Of a stretch of 64,000 nucleotides of DNA, positions 35,657-44,712 are shown piece after piece; positions within the stretch are counted from its first letter, which is position 1; every line of letters begins with the position of its first letter. The stretch is taken from contig NZ_CP045422.1 of the NCBI RefSeq assembly GCF_014926585.1, positions 248,001-312,000 on the forward strand, written 5' to 3'. The notes under the pieces are model-generated. The model saw nothing but the letters and a program-made list of their open reading frames with translations. It was not told the DNA's origin and ran no database searches. Both the position numbers and the translations under genes were made by a program. The DNA comes from Devosia beringensis (GTDB taxonomy: Bacteria > Pseudomonadota > Alphaproteobacteria > Rhizobiales > Devosiaceae).

Positions 35657-37159
35657 ATGGAGAGCCCGTTGAACCATCCCAGCGATGACCGTTTTGATAT
35701 TGATGGCGACACGCTGCATGAAGAGTGCGGCGTGTTTGGCATTTTGGGGCATAGCGATGCGGCGGCGCTGACCGCACTGGGGCTGCATGCGCTGCAGCAC
35801 CGCGGCCAGGAAGCGGCCGGCATCGTCAGTTTCGACGGCCGCCAGTTCTATGCCGAAAAGCGCATGGGGCTGGTCGGCGACCACTATACCGACCCGGTCC
35901 TGCTGGCCAAACTGCCGGGCGCCATGGCCATGGGCCATACGCGCTATTCAACCACCGGCGAAGTGGCACTGCGCAATGTGCAGCCGCTGTTTGCCGAGCT
36001 GGGCGACGGCGGCATTGCCATTGCGCACAATGGCAACTTCACCAATGGATTGACGCTGCGGCGGCAGATCATCGCCACGGGCGCCATCTGCCAGTCGACC
36101 TCGGACACCGAAGTGGTGCTGCACCTGGTGGCGCGTTCGCGCCACAGCTCCTCGACTGACCGCTTCATCGACGCCATCCGTCAGATGGAGGGCGGCTATG
36201 CCATGCTGGCGATGACGCGGACCAAGCTGATCGCGGCGCGTGACCCGATCGGCATCCGGCCACTGGTGATGGGCGAACTCGACGGCAAGCCGATCTTCTG
36301 CTCTGAGACCTGCGCGCTCGACATGATCGGCGCCAAATATATCCGCGACGTCGAGAATGGCGAAGTGGTGATCTGCGAGGTCCAGCCGGACGGCTCGATC
36401 AGCATCGAGGCGCGCAAGGCAGCTCGCGCCGTGCCCGAGCGCCCCTGCCTGTTCGAATATGTCTACTTTGCCCGACCCGATTCGGTGGTCTCGGGCCGCA
36501 GTGTCTATGGCGCCCGCAAGCGCATGGGCATCAACCTGGCTCGCGAGGCACCGGTCGAGGCCGATGTGGTCGTGCCCGTTCCCGATGGCGGCACGCCGGC
36601 GGCCATCGGCTTTGCCCAGGCCAGCGGCATTCCGTTCGAGCTGGGCATCATCCGCAACCACTATGTCGGCCGCACCTTCATCGAGCCCACCCAGTCGATC
36701 CGGGCCTTTGGGGTGAAGCTCAAGCATTCGGCCAACCGCGCCGAGATCGCCGGCAAGCGGGTGGTGCTGATCGACGACTCGATCGTGCGCGGCACCACCT
36801 CGCTCAAGATCGTGCAGATGATCCGCGATGCCGGCGCGACCGAGGTGCATATCCGCGTGGCGAGCCCGATGATCTCCTACTCGGACTATTACGGCATCGA
36901 CACGCCGGACCCCGAAATGCTGCTGGCCAACCAGCACGCGACGCTCGAATCGATGTGCAAGTATATCGGTGCGGATTCGCTGGCTTTCCTGTCGATCGAC
37001 GGGCTCTACGAGGCCGTGGGCGGCGAAAAGCGCAACAACAAGGTGCCGCAGTTCACCGACCACTATTTTACGGGTGACTATCCAACGCCGCTGACCGATC
37101 TGGACGGGCGTGGCCGGAACGAGCCCAAACATGTTTCCATGCTGAAAGAGGCCGGTTAA
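35657..37159 (+). CDS. purF: Amidophosphoribosyltransferase
   Basis: This 500-residue enzyme catalyses the first committed step of purine synthesis from PRPP and glutamine. The N-terminal nucleophile cysteine (C24 in EECGVFGI) follows a propeptide of 23 residues expected to be cleaved. The PRPP-binding loop is VVLIDDSIVRGTTS. The cysteine pattern near the C-terminus is not enough to judge an Fe-S cluster. Its stop overlaps the next gene's ATG by one base (TAATG), so the SDR is probably coupled. Confidence 0.96.
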   Translation: MESPLNHPSDDRFDIDGDTLHEECGVFGILGHSDAAALTALGLHALQHRGQEAAGIVSFDGRQFYAEKRMGLVGDHYTDPVLLAKLPGAMAMGHTRYSTTGEVALRNVQPLFAELGDGGIAIAHNGNFTNGLTLRRQIIATGAICQSTSDTEVVLHLVARSRHSSSTDRFIDAIRQMEGGYAMLAMTRTKLIAARDPIGIRPLVMGELDGKPIFCSETCALDMIGAKYIRDVENGEVVICEVQPDGSISIEARKAARAVPERPCLFEYVYFARPDSVVSGRSVYGARKRMGINLAREAPVEADVVVPVPDGGTPAAIGFAQASGIPFELGIIRNHYVGRTFIEPTQSIRAFGVKLKHSANRAEIAGKRVVLIDDSIVRGTTSLKIVQMIRDAGATEVHIRVASPMISYSDYYGIDTPDPEMLLANQHATLESMCKYIGADSLAFLSIDGLYEAVGGEKRNNKVPQFTDHYFTGDYPTPLTDLDGRGRNEPKHVSMLKEAG

Positions 37160-37908
37160 TGGCTCAGACTTCGGATCAGGCCCAGCAGGACCTGGCAGGC
37201 AAGGTCATTCTGGTGACCGGCGCCTCGCGCGGCATTGGCTATGCGGCCGCTCTCGAGGCGGCGCGGCGCGGCGCGCATGTGGTCGCGGTTGCGCGCACCG
37301 TGGGCGGGCTTGAGGAACTGGACGATGAGATCCAGGACCTGGGATCTTCGGCCACGCTGGTGCCCCTGGACCTGCGCGATGGCGATGCCATCGACCGGCT
37401 CGGCGCGGCCATCTTCGAGCGCTGGGGCGCCCTGGATGGATTGATCGCCAATGCCGGGCAGCTGGGCGTGCTCAGCCCCCTGCCCCATGTGAAGCCGGAA
37501 GACTTCGACAAGGTGATGGCCGTCAATGTGACGGCCAATTACCGGCTGATCCGCTCGACCGACCTGCTGCTGCGGCAGGCCGTGGCTGGACGGGCCGTGT
37601 TTGTGTCATCGTCATCTGCCAAGTCGGCCCGGCCGTTCTGGGGGCTCTATGCCGCCAGCAAGGCCGCCGTCGACGCCATGGTGAAGTCCTATGCGTCCGA
37701 GCTCGAGCAGTCCAAGGTCAAGGTGAATGTGTTCTATCCCGGCGCGGTGCGCACGGCGATGCGCGCCAAGGCCATGCCGGGAGAAGATCCGGCGGCGCTG
37801 CCCAAGCCGGCCGACATTGCGCCCAAGCTGGTCGACATGATCAGCCCGGCGTTCAAGCTCAGCGGCAAGCTCTATGATGCCGACACCGGCACCACCAGCG
37901 ATCTCTAG
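37159..37908 (+). CDS. SDR family NAD(P)-dependent oxidoreductase
   Basis: This 249-residue short-chain dehydrogenase has TGASRGIGYAAA (cofactor loop), IANAGQLG, the active serine in VFVSSSSAKSAR and the YAASKAAVD tyrosine/lysine pair. The substrate is unknown. It resembles YciK-type SDRs in overall pattern. Its ATG lies in the purF stop (TAATG), an arrangement also common in related genomes, although no purine role is known for it. Confidence 0.88.
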   Translation: MAQTSDQAQQDLAGKVILVTGASRGIGYAAALEAARRGAHVVAVARTVGGLEELDDEIQDLGSSATLVPLDLRDGDAIDRLGAAIFERWGALDGLIANAGQLGVLSPLPHVKPEDFDKVMAVNVTANYRLIRSTDLLLRQAVAGRAVFVSSSSAKSARPFWGLYAASKAAVDAMVKSYASELEQSKVKVNVFYPGAVRTAMRAKAMPGEDPAALPKPADIAPKLVDMISPAFKLSGKLYDADTGTTSDL

Positions 37909-37916
37909 GCGGCGGG

Positions 37917-38519
37917 ATGGTAACGATCCGCGGCTACAGACCAGACGACCTGCCGGCGCTTTACGACATCTGCCTGACAACGGGCGCGTCCGGCCAGGAC
38001 GCGACCGCCCTGCACAGCGATCGCGACCTGATCGGGCAACTCTATGCCGCGCCCTATGGCGTGCTGGAGCCTGAACAGGTGCTGCTGGCGGAAGATGACC
38101 TGGGCGTTGCCGGCTATATTGTCGGCACGTTCGATACTGACGGGTTTGCCGCGCGCGAGGAGCGCGACTGGTGGCCGGCCTTGCGGCAACGCTATGCCGA
38201 ACCATCACCCGCCTTGACGGCAGCCGACAGGCAGCGGATCGCTGCCATCCGCACGCCTGAGCGCAATCCGGCCGACATCGTGGCCGCGTATCCAGCCCAT
38301 ATCCACATGAACCTGCGCAGCCGGTTGCGCGGCCAGGGCGTGGGCACCATGCTGCTGCAGCGCTGGGTGTCCATGGCAGAGGCGGCCGGCGTGAAGGGCA
38401 TTCACCTGGGCGCCAATGCGAGCAATGTCGGCGGCGTCGCCTTCTGGCAGCGCAGCGGCTTCGTGCCGCTCCAGACCATCGGGCGGACGGTCTGGATGGG
38501 CATGAAGCTGAAAGACTAG
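37917..38519 (+). CDS. GNAT family N-acetyltransferase
   Basis: This 200-residue protein has the GNAT fold pattern. It begins VTIRGYRPDDLPALYDIC and has a long insertion, then the acetyl-CoA-binding RLRGQGVGTMLL (about 137-148) and a final LGANASNVGGVAFWQRSGFV segment. The layout resembles the acetyltransferase domain found in some O-GlcNAcase-like proteins, but the acceptor is unknown. It lies 8 bp after the SDR gene. Its last 4 bp overlap the convergent CNNM/CorC gene. Confidence 0.85.
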   Translation: MVTIRGYRPDDLPALYDICLTTGASGQDATALHSDRDLIGQLYAAPYGVLEPEQVLLAEDDLGVAGYIVGTFDTDGFAAREERDWWPALRQRYAEPSPALTAADRQRIAAIRTPERNPADIVAAYPAHIHMNLRSRLRGQGVGTMLLQRWVSMAEAAGVKGIHLGANASNVGGVAFWQRSGFVPLQTIGRTVWMGMKLKD

Positions 38520-39796
38520 CCGGGCAGCCGCGTCATCAGGATCTTGTCGATGCGACGGCCATCCAGATCGACCACTTCGAACTTGAAGCCGTCGTGTTCG
38601 AAGGTCTCCCCTTCGGCCGGCAGGCGGTTGATGATCGAGAGCACGTAGCCGGCGACAGTTTCGTACTTGGCGTCACGCGGGATGGCGATCTTGAGCTTGT
38701 CGCCGAACTCGTCCACCGGCATCCAGCCGGCGACCAGCCATGAGCCGTCCTCGCGCTTGACAATCGCCGGGTCATCGCCGGTTTCTTCCTGGAAGACGCC
38801 GGTAATGACCTCGAGAATGTCGGCCGAGGTGACGATGCCCTCGAAGTGGCCGTATTCATCGACCACCAGGGCCATGTGCACGGTTGAGTTGCGGATGGCG
38901 CGCACCACGTCCAGGGCATCGGCATGGTCCATGACCACGGGCACGGGCTGCACGAAGCGGCGCAGTTCCAGCGGCAGTCCATTGGCGAAGACGCCAATAA
39001 TGTCCTTGATGGCCACCACGCCGATGATGGAATCGGCGTCGCCATCCTGCACCAGCAGACGCGAGCGAGAAGTGCTCAAAATGGTGCGGCGGATGTCCTC
39101 GCTCTCGTCGGAGAGGTCGAGCACGTCAACGTCGAGGCGCGGGGTCATCAGACCGCGGGCCGAGCGATCGGCGAGGCGCATGACGCCCGAGATCATCGAA
39201 TGCTCATCGCTTTCGATCACGCCAGCGGTGGTGGCTTCGGCGATCATGGTCTTGACCTCCTCTTCAGTCACCCGCTCCTCGGACTGGCCAGCCTGGCCCA
39301 GCAAAGCCAGCACGGCCTTGCCGGAGACGTCGAGCAGCCAGACCACCGGCGAGCCGATGGCCGCAATCAGCTTCATGGCCGGGGCGACACGGGCAGCAAC
39401 GCCTTCGGCATCGCGCAGGGCGATCTGCTTGGGCACCAGTTCGCCCAGGATCAGGGAAATATAGGTGATAGCCACGACCACGATGCCGACGCCCAGGATA
39501 TCGGCAACGTTGTCGGCCACGCCGACAGAGGCAAGCCAGGAGGTGAGGCGCAGACCCAGGGTAGCGCCGGAAAAGGCGCCCGACAGGATACCCACCAGGG
39601 TAATGCCGATCTGTACCGAGGAGAGGAACTTGCCCGGGTCCTCGGCCAGCGTGATGGCAATGGCGGCGCCGTGATTGCCCTGGTCGGCCATGGCGCGCAG
39701 ACGGGCGGGACGGGCGGAAACAACGGCCAGTTCCGACATGGCCAGAAGGCCGTTGACGATGGTCAGAACGACGACGATCAGAATTTCTACGAACAA
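38516..39796 (-). CDS. Hemolysin-family CNNM/CorC-type membrane protein
   Basis: This 426-residue inner-membrane protein has an N-terminal DUF21/CNNM domain (three to four helices within residues 1-165, including a V-P-K-x-I-A motif), a pair of CBS domains (about 190-325) and a CorC_HlyC domain at the C-terminus with E-T-V-A-G-Y-V-L. Relatives are implicated in Mg2+/Co2+ efflux or homeostasis, and the name hemolysin is historical. It is monocistronic, between the convergent GNAT gene and der. Confidence 0.88.
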   Translation of the reverse strand: MFVEILIVVVLTIVNGLLAMSELAVVSARPARLRAMADQGNHGAAIAITLAEDPGKFLSSVQIGITLVGILSGAFSGATLGLRLTSWLASVGVADNVADILGVGIVVVAITYISLILGELVPKQIALRDAEGVAARVAPAMKLIAAIGSPVVWLLDVSGKAVLALLGQAGQSEERVTEEEVKTMIAEATTAGVIESDEHSMISGVMRLADRSARGLMTPRLDVDVLDLSDESEDIRRTILSTSRSRLLVQDGDADSIIGVVAIKDIIGVFANGLPLELRRFVQPVPVVMDHADALDVVRAIRNSTVHMALVVDEYGHFEGIVTSADILEVITGVFQEETGDDPAIVKREDGSWLVAGWMPVDEFGDKLKIAIPRDAKYETVAGYVLSIINRLPAEGETFEHDGFKFEVVDLDGRRIDKILMTRLPG

Positions 39797-39926
39797 GGGA
39801 CTATCAAATCATGCGGCCCCGCACTCGGTATCGGGTCGCTTCGGCCGGCAATATAACGGCAAAGGCCGGCTTTGCACCATGACTTCCACGCATATGCCCC
39901 TGGACAAAGACAGAGGCGGCCCCAAA

Positions 39927-39956
39927 AAAGATGCGGGGCCCACGATGGGGCCCCAC
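39927..39956 (-). terminator. Intrinsic terminator of der
   Basis: On the minus strand GGGGCCC-CATCGT-GGGCCCC is followed by GCATCTTTTTT, about 25 bases after the der stop. The T-tract is offset by four bases from the stem. Confidence 0.7.
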
Positions 39957-39978
39957 ATTATCTATTTGGACGACGGGA

Positions 39979-41430
39979 TCAGCCCAGCCGGCGCTTAGTC
40001 TTGTCGTCATAGGGATTGTTGCTGCCGGCGCGCACCCAGAGGCGGATGGGCGAGCCCTTGATGTCGAAGGCCTCGCGCATGCCGTTGACCAGATAGCGCT
40101 GGTAGGAGGTGGGCAACACGTCGGGGCGCGAGGCAAACAGGATAAAGCTGGGCGGCCTGGTCTTGGCCTGCGTCATGTAACGCAGCTTGAGGCGACGCCC
40201 AGACACGGCCGGAGGCGGATGTCCATCGACCATGCCCTGCAGCCAGCGGTTGAGACGGGCAGTAGAAATATGGGTGTTCCAGGTCGCCTCGATCTTGAAG
40301 ATGGCGGCCATCAGCTTGTCGATATTCTTGCCGGTGAGGCCGGACAGGGTCACTAGGGGAACACCACGCAGCTGCGGCAACAGCCGTTCGCATGCTTCCT
40401 TCAAATGGGCCAGGGCGGCGTTCTTGTCCTCGATCAGGTCCCACTTGTTGACCGCGATGACGAGCGCCCTGCCCTCGCGTTCGACCAGATCGGCCAGCGC
40501 CAGATCCTGCTTTTCAAACGGGACCGTCGCGTCGAGCATCAGCACGACGACTTCGGCATACTGGATGGAGCGCAGGCTGTCGCCGACCGCCAGCTTTTCC
40601 AGCTTTTCGGTGACGCGGGCGCGGCGGCGGATACCGGCGGTATCGACCAGGTTGATGACGCGGCCTTCCCATTCCCAGGGAACAAGGATGGAATCGCGGG
40701 TGATGCCGGCCTCGGGGCCGACCAGCACGCGCTCTTCGCCGACCATGCGGTTGATCAGCGTCGACTTGCCGGCATTGGGGCGGCCGACAATGGCGACGTT
40801 GAGATAGCGGTTGGGATTCCAGCGCAGCGTGGCTTCATCGCCCTCGCCCTCGAGCATGTCGGGGGTGATGTCGACGTCGACCGCCGGCATCAGATCCATG
40901 TCGGCGATCTCTTCGGCACCGCGCTCGAGCGCTGCCTTGTCGATGGCCGCCGAGACGATGGAATAGAGTTCGGACAGGCCCAGGCCGTGCTCGGCGGAGA
41001 GCGCGATGGCCTCGCCAAAGCCGAGCTTGAAGGCTTCCACGAGACCGGCTTCGGCAGCGCCGCTCTCGGCCTTGTTGCCGACCAGATGCACGGTCTTGCC
41101 GGCCTTGCGCAGCACCTGGGCAAAACGCTGATCAAGCGGGACCACACCGGCGCGGGCGTCGATCATGAACAGGATGACATCGGCTTCGCGAATGGCCATT
41201 TCGGTCTGCTGGCGCATGCGGTCTTCGAGGCTGCCATCGGTGACATCCTCATAGCCGGCGGTATCAAGAATGCGGAAGGTCAGGTCGGCGATCCGCCCCT
41301 CGGCCTCGCGGCGATCGCGCGTGACGCCGGGGGTGTCATCGACCAGGGCGATCTTGCGACCGACCAGGCGATTAAAGAGCGTGGACTTACCAACGTTGGG
41401 GCGACCGACAATGGCGACGGTGACGGTCAT
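39979..41430 (-). CDS. der: Ribosome biogenesis GTPase Der (EngA)
   Basis: This 483-residue protein has two GTPase domains in tandem, unique to Der, required for 50S assembly. Domain 1 has GRPNVGKST (about 8-16) and DDTPGVTRD. Domain 2 has GRPNAGKST (about 217-225) and VDTAGIRRR. A KH-like C-terminal domain follows and ends with the usual basic tail. The TPR protein gene lies 36 bp upstream on the same strand, the standard alphaproteobacterial yfgM-der arrangement (bamB absent). Confidence 0.96.
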   Translation of the reverse strand: MTVTVAIVGRPNVGKSTLFNRLVGRKIALVDDTPGVTRDRREAEGRIADLTFRILDTAGYEDVTDGSLEDRMRQQTEMAIREADVILFMIDARAGVVPLDQRFAQVLRKAGKTVHLVGNKAESGAAEAGLVEAFKLGFGEAIALSAEHGLGLSELYSIVSAAIDKAALERGAEEIADMDLMPAVDVDITPDMLEGEGDEATLRWNPNRYLNVAIVGRPNAGKSTLINRMVGEERVLVGPEAGITRDSILVPWEWEGRVINLVDTAGIRRRARVTEKLEKLAVGDSLRSIQYAEVVVLMLDATVPFEKQDLALADLVEREGRALVIAVNKWDLIEDKNAALAHLKEACERLLPQLRGVPLVTLSGLTGKNIDKLMAAIFKIEATWNTHISTARLNRWLQGMVDGHPPPAVSGRRLKLRYMTQAKTRPPSFILFASRPDVLPTSYQRYLVNGMREAFDIKGSPIRLWVRAGSNNPYDDKTKRRLG

Positions 41431-41466
41431 GAAATGTGCTTCCGATCAGGCGGGAGACAACAGCCG

Positions 41467-42279
41467 CTATTGCGCGGCTGGAGCGGTCTCGGTGGGGGCG
41501 GCCGATGCATCGGTTGCCGGTGTTGCAGGCGGAGTGGCGGCGTCGGCTTCAGGCGCCGCGTCGTCGACGATGGCGTCAATGGCGGTAGCTGCCGCGTCGG
41601 CATCGGTCTCGACCGCTGGCGCAACCGCGCCCTGGGCGAGCAACTGTGCCAAATAGTAGCCCATGCGATTGCGCGTGCTCGTCTGGGTCAGCGGGTCATT
41701 GATGACCGCATCGAAACTGGCCTGTGCGGCGGTGAAGTCGCCGGCCTTGTACTGGGCCAGGCCAAGCGCTTCGCGTGCAGCATTGCGCAGCGGGCTGGCA
41801 TCGGTGGCGACACTGCCAACGCGGGCATCGACATCGGCCAGTGTGCCGGCATCAACCATGAGCGTGCCACCCAGCACGAGAGCGAGTTCGCGCAGGCGAG
41901 TATTGGACTGGCTATTGGCCAGGGCATCATAGGCGGCGACGGCCTCGGCGACCTTGCCGTCCTTGGCCAGAACGCCTGCCTTGCGGAACTCAGCCAGGAC
42001 GGGATAGTTGCCGGTACCATCGGCGATCACCAGATCGAGCTGGGTCTGGGCAGCAGCAAGATCACCGCCGTCGACCAGGTCGAAGGCGGCGTAAAGCTGG
42101 TCAGACGACTGCGCGGCATTGTTGGAGTTGTACCAGGACCAACCCTCGTTGACGGCAACGATGGCCACGACGCCGACAGCAGCACCGATCACATAGGGCG
42201 CAAACCGACGCCAGAGCGCGCGCATGCGATCGCTGCGCAGCTCCTCGTCAACCTCGCGGAAAATATTGTCTTCGGCCAT
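41467..42279 (-). CDS. Tetratricopeptide protein, YfgM-like, single membrane anchor
   Basis: This 270-residue protein begins MAEDNIFREVDEELRSDR, a short cytosolic segment, followed by one transmembrane helix (about 30-48) and a periplasmic TPR-like region (about 60-215) with repeated A-x-A-x-x-x-Y/F-D pairs. The last 50 residues are alanine-, aspartate-, threonine- and proline-rich and probably disordered. Position before der and topology match YfgM-type ancillary SecYEG/chaperone proteins. The inner ATG at 42279 is chosen because the upstream frame lacks any conserved pattern. Confidence 0.83.
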   Translation of the reverse strand: MAEDNIFREVDEELRSDRMRALWRRFAPYVIGAAVGVVAIVAVNEGWSWYNSNNAAQSSDQLYAAFDLVDGGDLAAAQTQLDLVIADGTGNYPVLAEFRKAGVLAKDGKVAEAVAAYDALANSQSNTRLRELALVLGGTLMVDAGTLADVDARVGSVATDASPLRNAAREALGLAQYKAGDFTAAQASFDAVINDPLTQTSTRNRMGYYLAQLLAQGAVAPAVETDADAAATAIDAIVDDAAPEADAATPPATPATDASAAPTETAPAAQ

Positions 42280-42412
42280 GGTCTGCCTAATTGTCGGGTT
42301 CGAATTGGAGCGCACGTTTAGCACTTTGCCGGGGGATTGCAAATGCGCGGCGAAACCGGCTGGGGCCCGGGGAAAAATGCCGGCCGGCGAGCACGCCCTG
42401 TATCGTCTGCCG

Positions 42413-43204
42413 CTACCTCAAGGCCAGTCGCAGCGGCCGACCGGCCAGGGCAAGTCGGAAGGTTGCCAGGGTCAGCCAGGTCCACCCGGCCGCAAAGAGC
42501 CAGACCAGGAGAGTTGCGGCCTGTTCAGGGAGCAACCAGGCGGCGACCAGCCCGACAACAGGCACAGCCTGCATCATATGCGTGGCCAGGAAATGCGCCG
42601 GTCTCAGGTCGCCCACCGTGATCGACCATCCCGTCAGGGGCATGCGCGCAGCGCCGGGTGCCTCCGTCCCGATGGCGTGGCTCATATTGGCGCCCAGGCG
42701 GAAGGCGGTGATCAGCGTCAGGAACGTGCCCCCCACCAGGCCCAGGACAAGCGCGCTGCGCAGACTGCCGGCAAGCGGGATTGACGGATCGAGCCAGACG
42801 ATCGCCCCGACAAGGCCGGCCGCCAGTACGATAAGCACGGCCCCCAGCCCCATGGCGGCATAGAGCCCGGCATAGAGCGGGGTGCCGACATAGAAGTGGG
42901 ACGGCAGCTGGCGGGATGCCTGAAAGGCAATATAGGCCAGTTCCAGCGCGCCACAGGCGCTGGCCAGCAAGGCGACGGCGATCAGTACCCCACTGCCCTG
43001 CCAGGCGGAACCCAACTGATCGGCGACAAGTGCCAGAGTGAGAAAATGCAGTGCCAGGGACAGGGCAAACTTGGCGGGCTTGACCCATACGTTCTCTCCC
43101 TTGATCTGACGGCTATCAAGGCGCTGCGCCAGCATGGTGGTGGCAAAGGCAAGTACAAAGCAGGCGGTGGTGGCCCACCAGATCTGGCTGACGGCGCCGC
43201 TCAT
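42413..43204 (-). CDS. Seven-helix membrane protein of unknown function
   Basis: This 263-residue protein is strongly hydrophobic, with about seven predicted helices. Conserved-looking polar positions in or near helices include H53 (after LAL), E83 and a THMMQAVP segment, so it may bind a cofactor or ion. I do not recognise the family. Its ATG overlaps the stop of the SDR gene by 4 bp, so it is the second gene of a two-gene unit controlled by the divergent TetR protein. Confidence 0.65.
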   Translation of the reverse strand: MSGAVSQIWWATTACFVLAFATTMLAQRLDSRQIKGENVWVKPAKFALSLALHFLTLALVADQLGSAWQGSGVLIAVALLASACGALELAYIAFQASRQLPSHFYVGTPLYAGLYAAMGLGAVLIVLAAGLVGAIVWLDPSIPLAGSLRSALVLGLVGGTFLTLITAFRLGANMSHAIGTEAPGAARMPLTGWSITVGDLRPAHFLATHMMQAVPVVGLVAAWLLPEQAATLLVWLFAAGWTWLTLATFRLALAGRPLRLALR

Positions 43205-44013
43205 GGGGTCATCCCCGCCATCACCTGCTGCATGACGTGGGTACGCAAGCGGCGGGGGAGCGGCGCCAGACCCGCCTCGAGCAGTTTAGACAGCCAGCCT
43301 GGTCTGACCGTGCCCGTCCGGCCCAGCGCCGCCAAAGCCTGTACTGCCACGACATCGGGCCCCTGGCTCATCGACATGGTCATCCCGGCGCGATCGGCAA
43401 AGCCCGATTGGATGGGGCCGGGCGCCACGGCAAGAACGTCAATGCCGAAGGGACGAAGCTCAGGGCGCAAGCCTTCGGCCAGAACCTGCACGAAGGCCTT
43501 GGTCGCGGCATAATTGGCCGAACGCGGAACGCCTTGAAAGGCCAAGAGGGAACTCATGAGGATGATGGCGCCCCGTCGACGCGCCCGCATCGACTGGCCG
43601 TAGAGATGGGTCAATTCCGACACGGCACCACAGTTGAGGTCGATCATCGTGCGCTCGTTGGCGAGGTCGCTGTCAAGAAATGGCCCCGAGGTTCCATAGC
43701 CTGCAGCCGCGACGAGAAGGCCGACCTCCCGGCTTCCGGTTTGTACCATGAGCTGAGACGCACTGCCGTTCTGGCTGAGGTCGACGGGCACACAATGGCA
43801 CACCGTTTCGTAATGGGCGTTCAGTTCGGCGGCAACGGCCTTCAGCATATCGTCACGGCGGGCCACGAGGACGAGGGAAAAGCCTGCCTGGGCGAGGCGC
43901 TCGGCGAATGCGCGGCCGATGCCGCTGGACGCCCCAGTCACCACGGCCCAGCGTCCGTAGCGCTCCACAAGCCTGCCTGCATAACGGGGCGATATTGCGG
44001 ATTTGGTGTTCAT
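43201..44013 (-). CDS. SDR family oxidoreductase (TetR-associated)
   Basis: This 270-residue short-chain dehydrogenase has TGASSGIGRAFAERLA (about 28-43), AAAGYGTSG, the active serine in ILMSSLLAFQG and NYAATKAFV with the tyrosine and lysine. The pattern resembles YqjQ/DltE-type SDRs acting on lipid or polyketide-like substrates, but the substrate is unknown. ATG at 44013 is used, and an ATG pair at 44023-44028 is also possible. It is divergent from tetR across the palindromic operator and coupled to the downstream membrane protein. Confidence 0.85.
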   Translation of the reverse strand: MNTKSAISPRYAGRLVERYGRWAVVTGASSGIGRAFAERLAQAGFSLVLVARRDDMLKAVAAELNAHYETVCHCVPVDLSQNGSASQLMVQTGSREVGLLVAAAGYGTSGPFLDSDLANERTMIDLNCGAVSELTHLYGQSMRARRRGAIILMSSLLAFQGVPRSANYAATKAFVQVLAEGLRPELRPFGIDVLAVAPGPIQSGFADRAGMTMSMSQGPDVVAVQALAALGRTGTVRPGWLSKLLEAGLAPLPRRLRTHVMQQVMAGMTP

Positions 44014-44051
44014 GCGGCTATCCATCATAACTGAAGCAGACCGGATCAGGA

Positions 44052-44084
44052 AACCTATCGTCGATAGGCTATCAATGATAGGTT
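44052..44084. promoter_or_regulatory. Double palindromic TetR-type operator
   Basis: Two perfect palindromes abut: CCTATCG-T-CGATAGG (44054-44068) and CTATCA-A-TGATAG (44069-44081). The outer bases also pair, AACCTATC (44052-44059) with GATAGGTT (44077-44084). The second is very close to the core of the classical tet operator, CTATCA-x-TGATAG. It lies in the short divergent spacer between tetR and the SDR gene, as expected for shared repression. Confidence 0.8.
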
Positions 44085-44115
44085 GAGGGTCAAAGTCAAG
44101 GGAATTGTATTGAGC

Positions 44116-44688
44116 ATGGCGGAAGCCCACCCCAATCGCCGCGAGCATATTCTGGCGGAAGCCGAGCAGCTGTTCGTCAGTCACGGAATCGCGCAGGTGA
44201 CGACGCGGCAGATCGCCCAGGCAGTAGGCATCAGCCAGCCATCGCTCTATGCGCATTTCGGGTCACGCGATGCGATCGCGGTTGAACTCTGCCGACGTGC
44301 CTTTGAAACGCTGACGGCGCGCCTGACAGCGGCCGACAGCCAAGGGGGTACTGCCCTGGAGCGGTTGGTGCGGCAGAGCCGCGAATATGTCGCGTTCGGG
44401 CTGGCGCATGAGGCCGCCTATCGCGTTGCCTTCATGATGGACATGCCGGGCGATGGGTCGGCGGACAAGCAGGTGGTGATCGAGGCCGGCGTGGGGGCCT
44501 TCGGGATACTCTACGCGCTGTTTGTGGAGACCCATGGGCCAGGGGCGCTGATGGCGGCGCAATCGGCCTGGGCGAGCCTGCACGGGCTGGTGGCGCTGCT
44601 GCTGGCGCGGGCGGACTTTCCCTGGGTGGAGCGGGAAAGCCTGATCGAGCATCACATTGCCGGCGTCTGTCGGGCGGCGCTGGCCTGA
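44116..44688 (+). CDS. TetR/AcrR family transcriptional regulator
   Basis: This 190-residue regulator has an N-terminal helix-turn-helix (VTTRQIAQAVGISQPSLYAHF, about 27-47) and a C-terminal ligand-binding helical domain with a TetR_C-like pattern (WASLHGLVALLLA). The ligand is unknown. A TTG two codons earlier (44110) has better spacing to AAGGGA and may be the true start. The divergent operator indicates autoregulation and repression of the SDR-membrane gene pair. It is convergent with guaA. Confidence 0.88.
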   Translation: MAEAHPNRREHILAEAEQLFVSHGIAQVTTRQIAQAVGISQPSLYAHFGSRDAIAVELCRRAFETLTARLTAADSQGGTALERLVRQSREYVAFGLAHEAAYRVAFMMDMPGDGSADKQVVIEAGVGAFGILYALFVETHGPGALMAAQSAWASLHGLVALLLARADFPWVERESLIEHHIAGVCRAALA

Positions 44689-44712
44689 GGCGGGCTCAGG
44701 CGCCGCCGCGGA

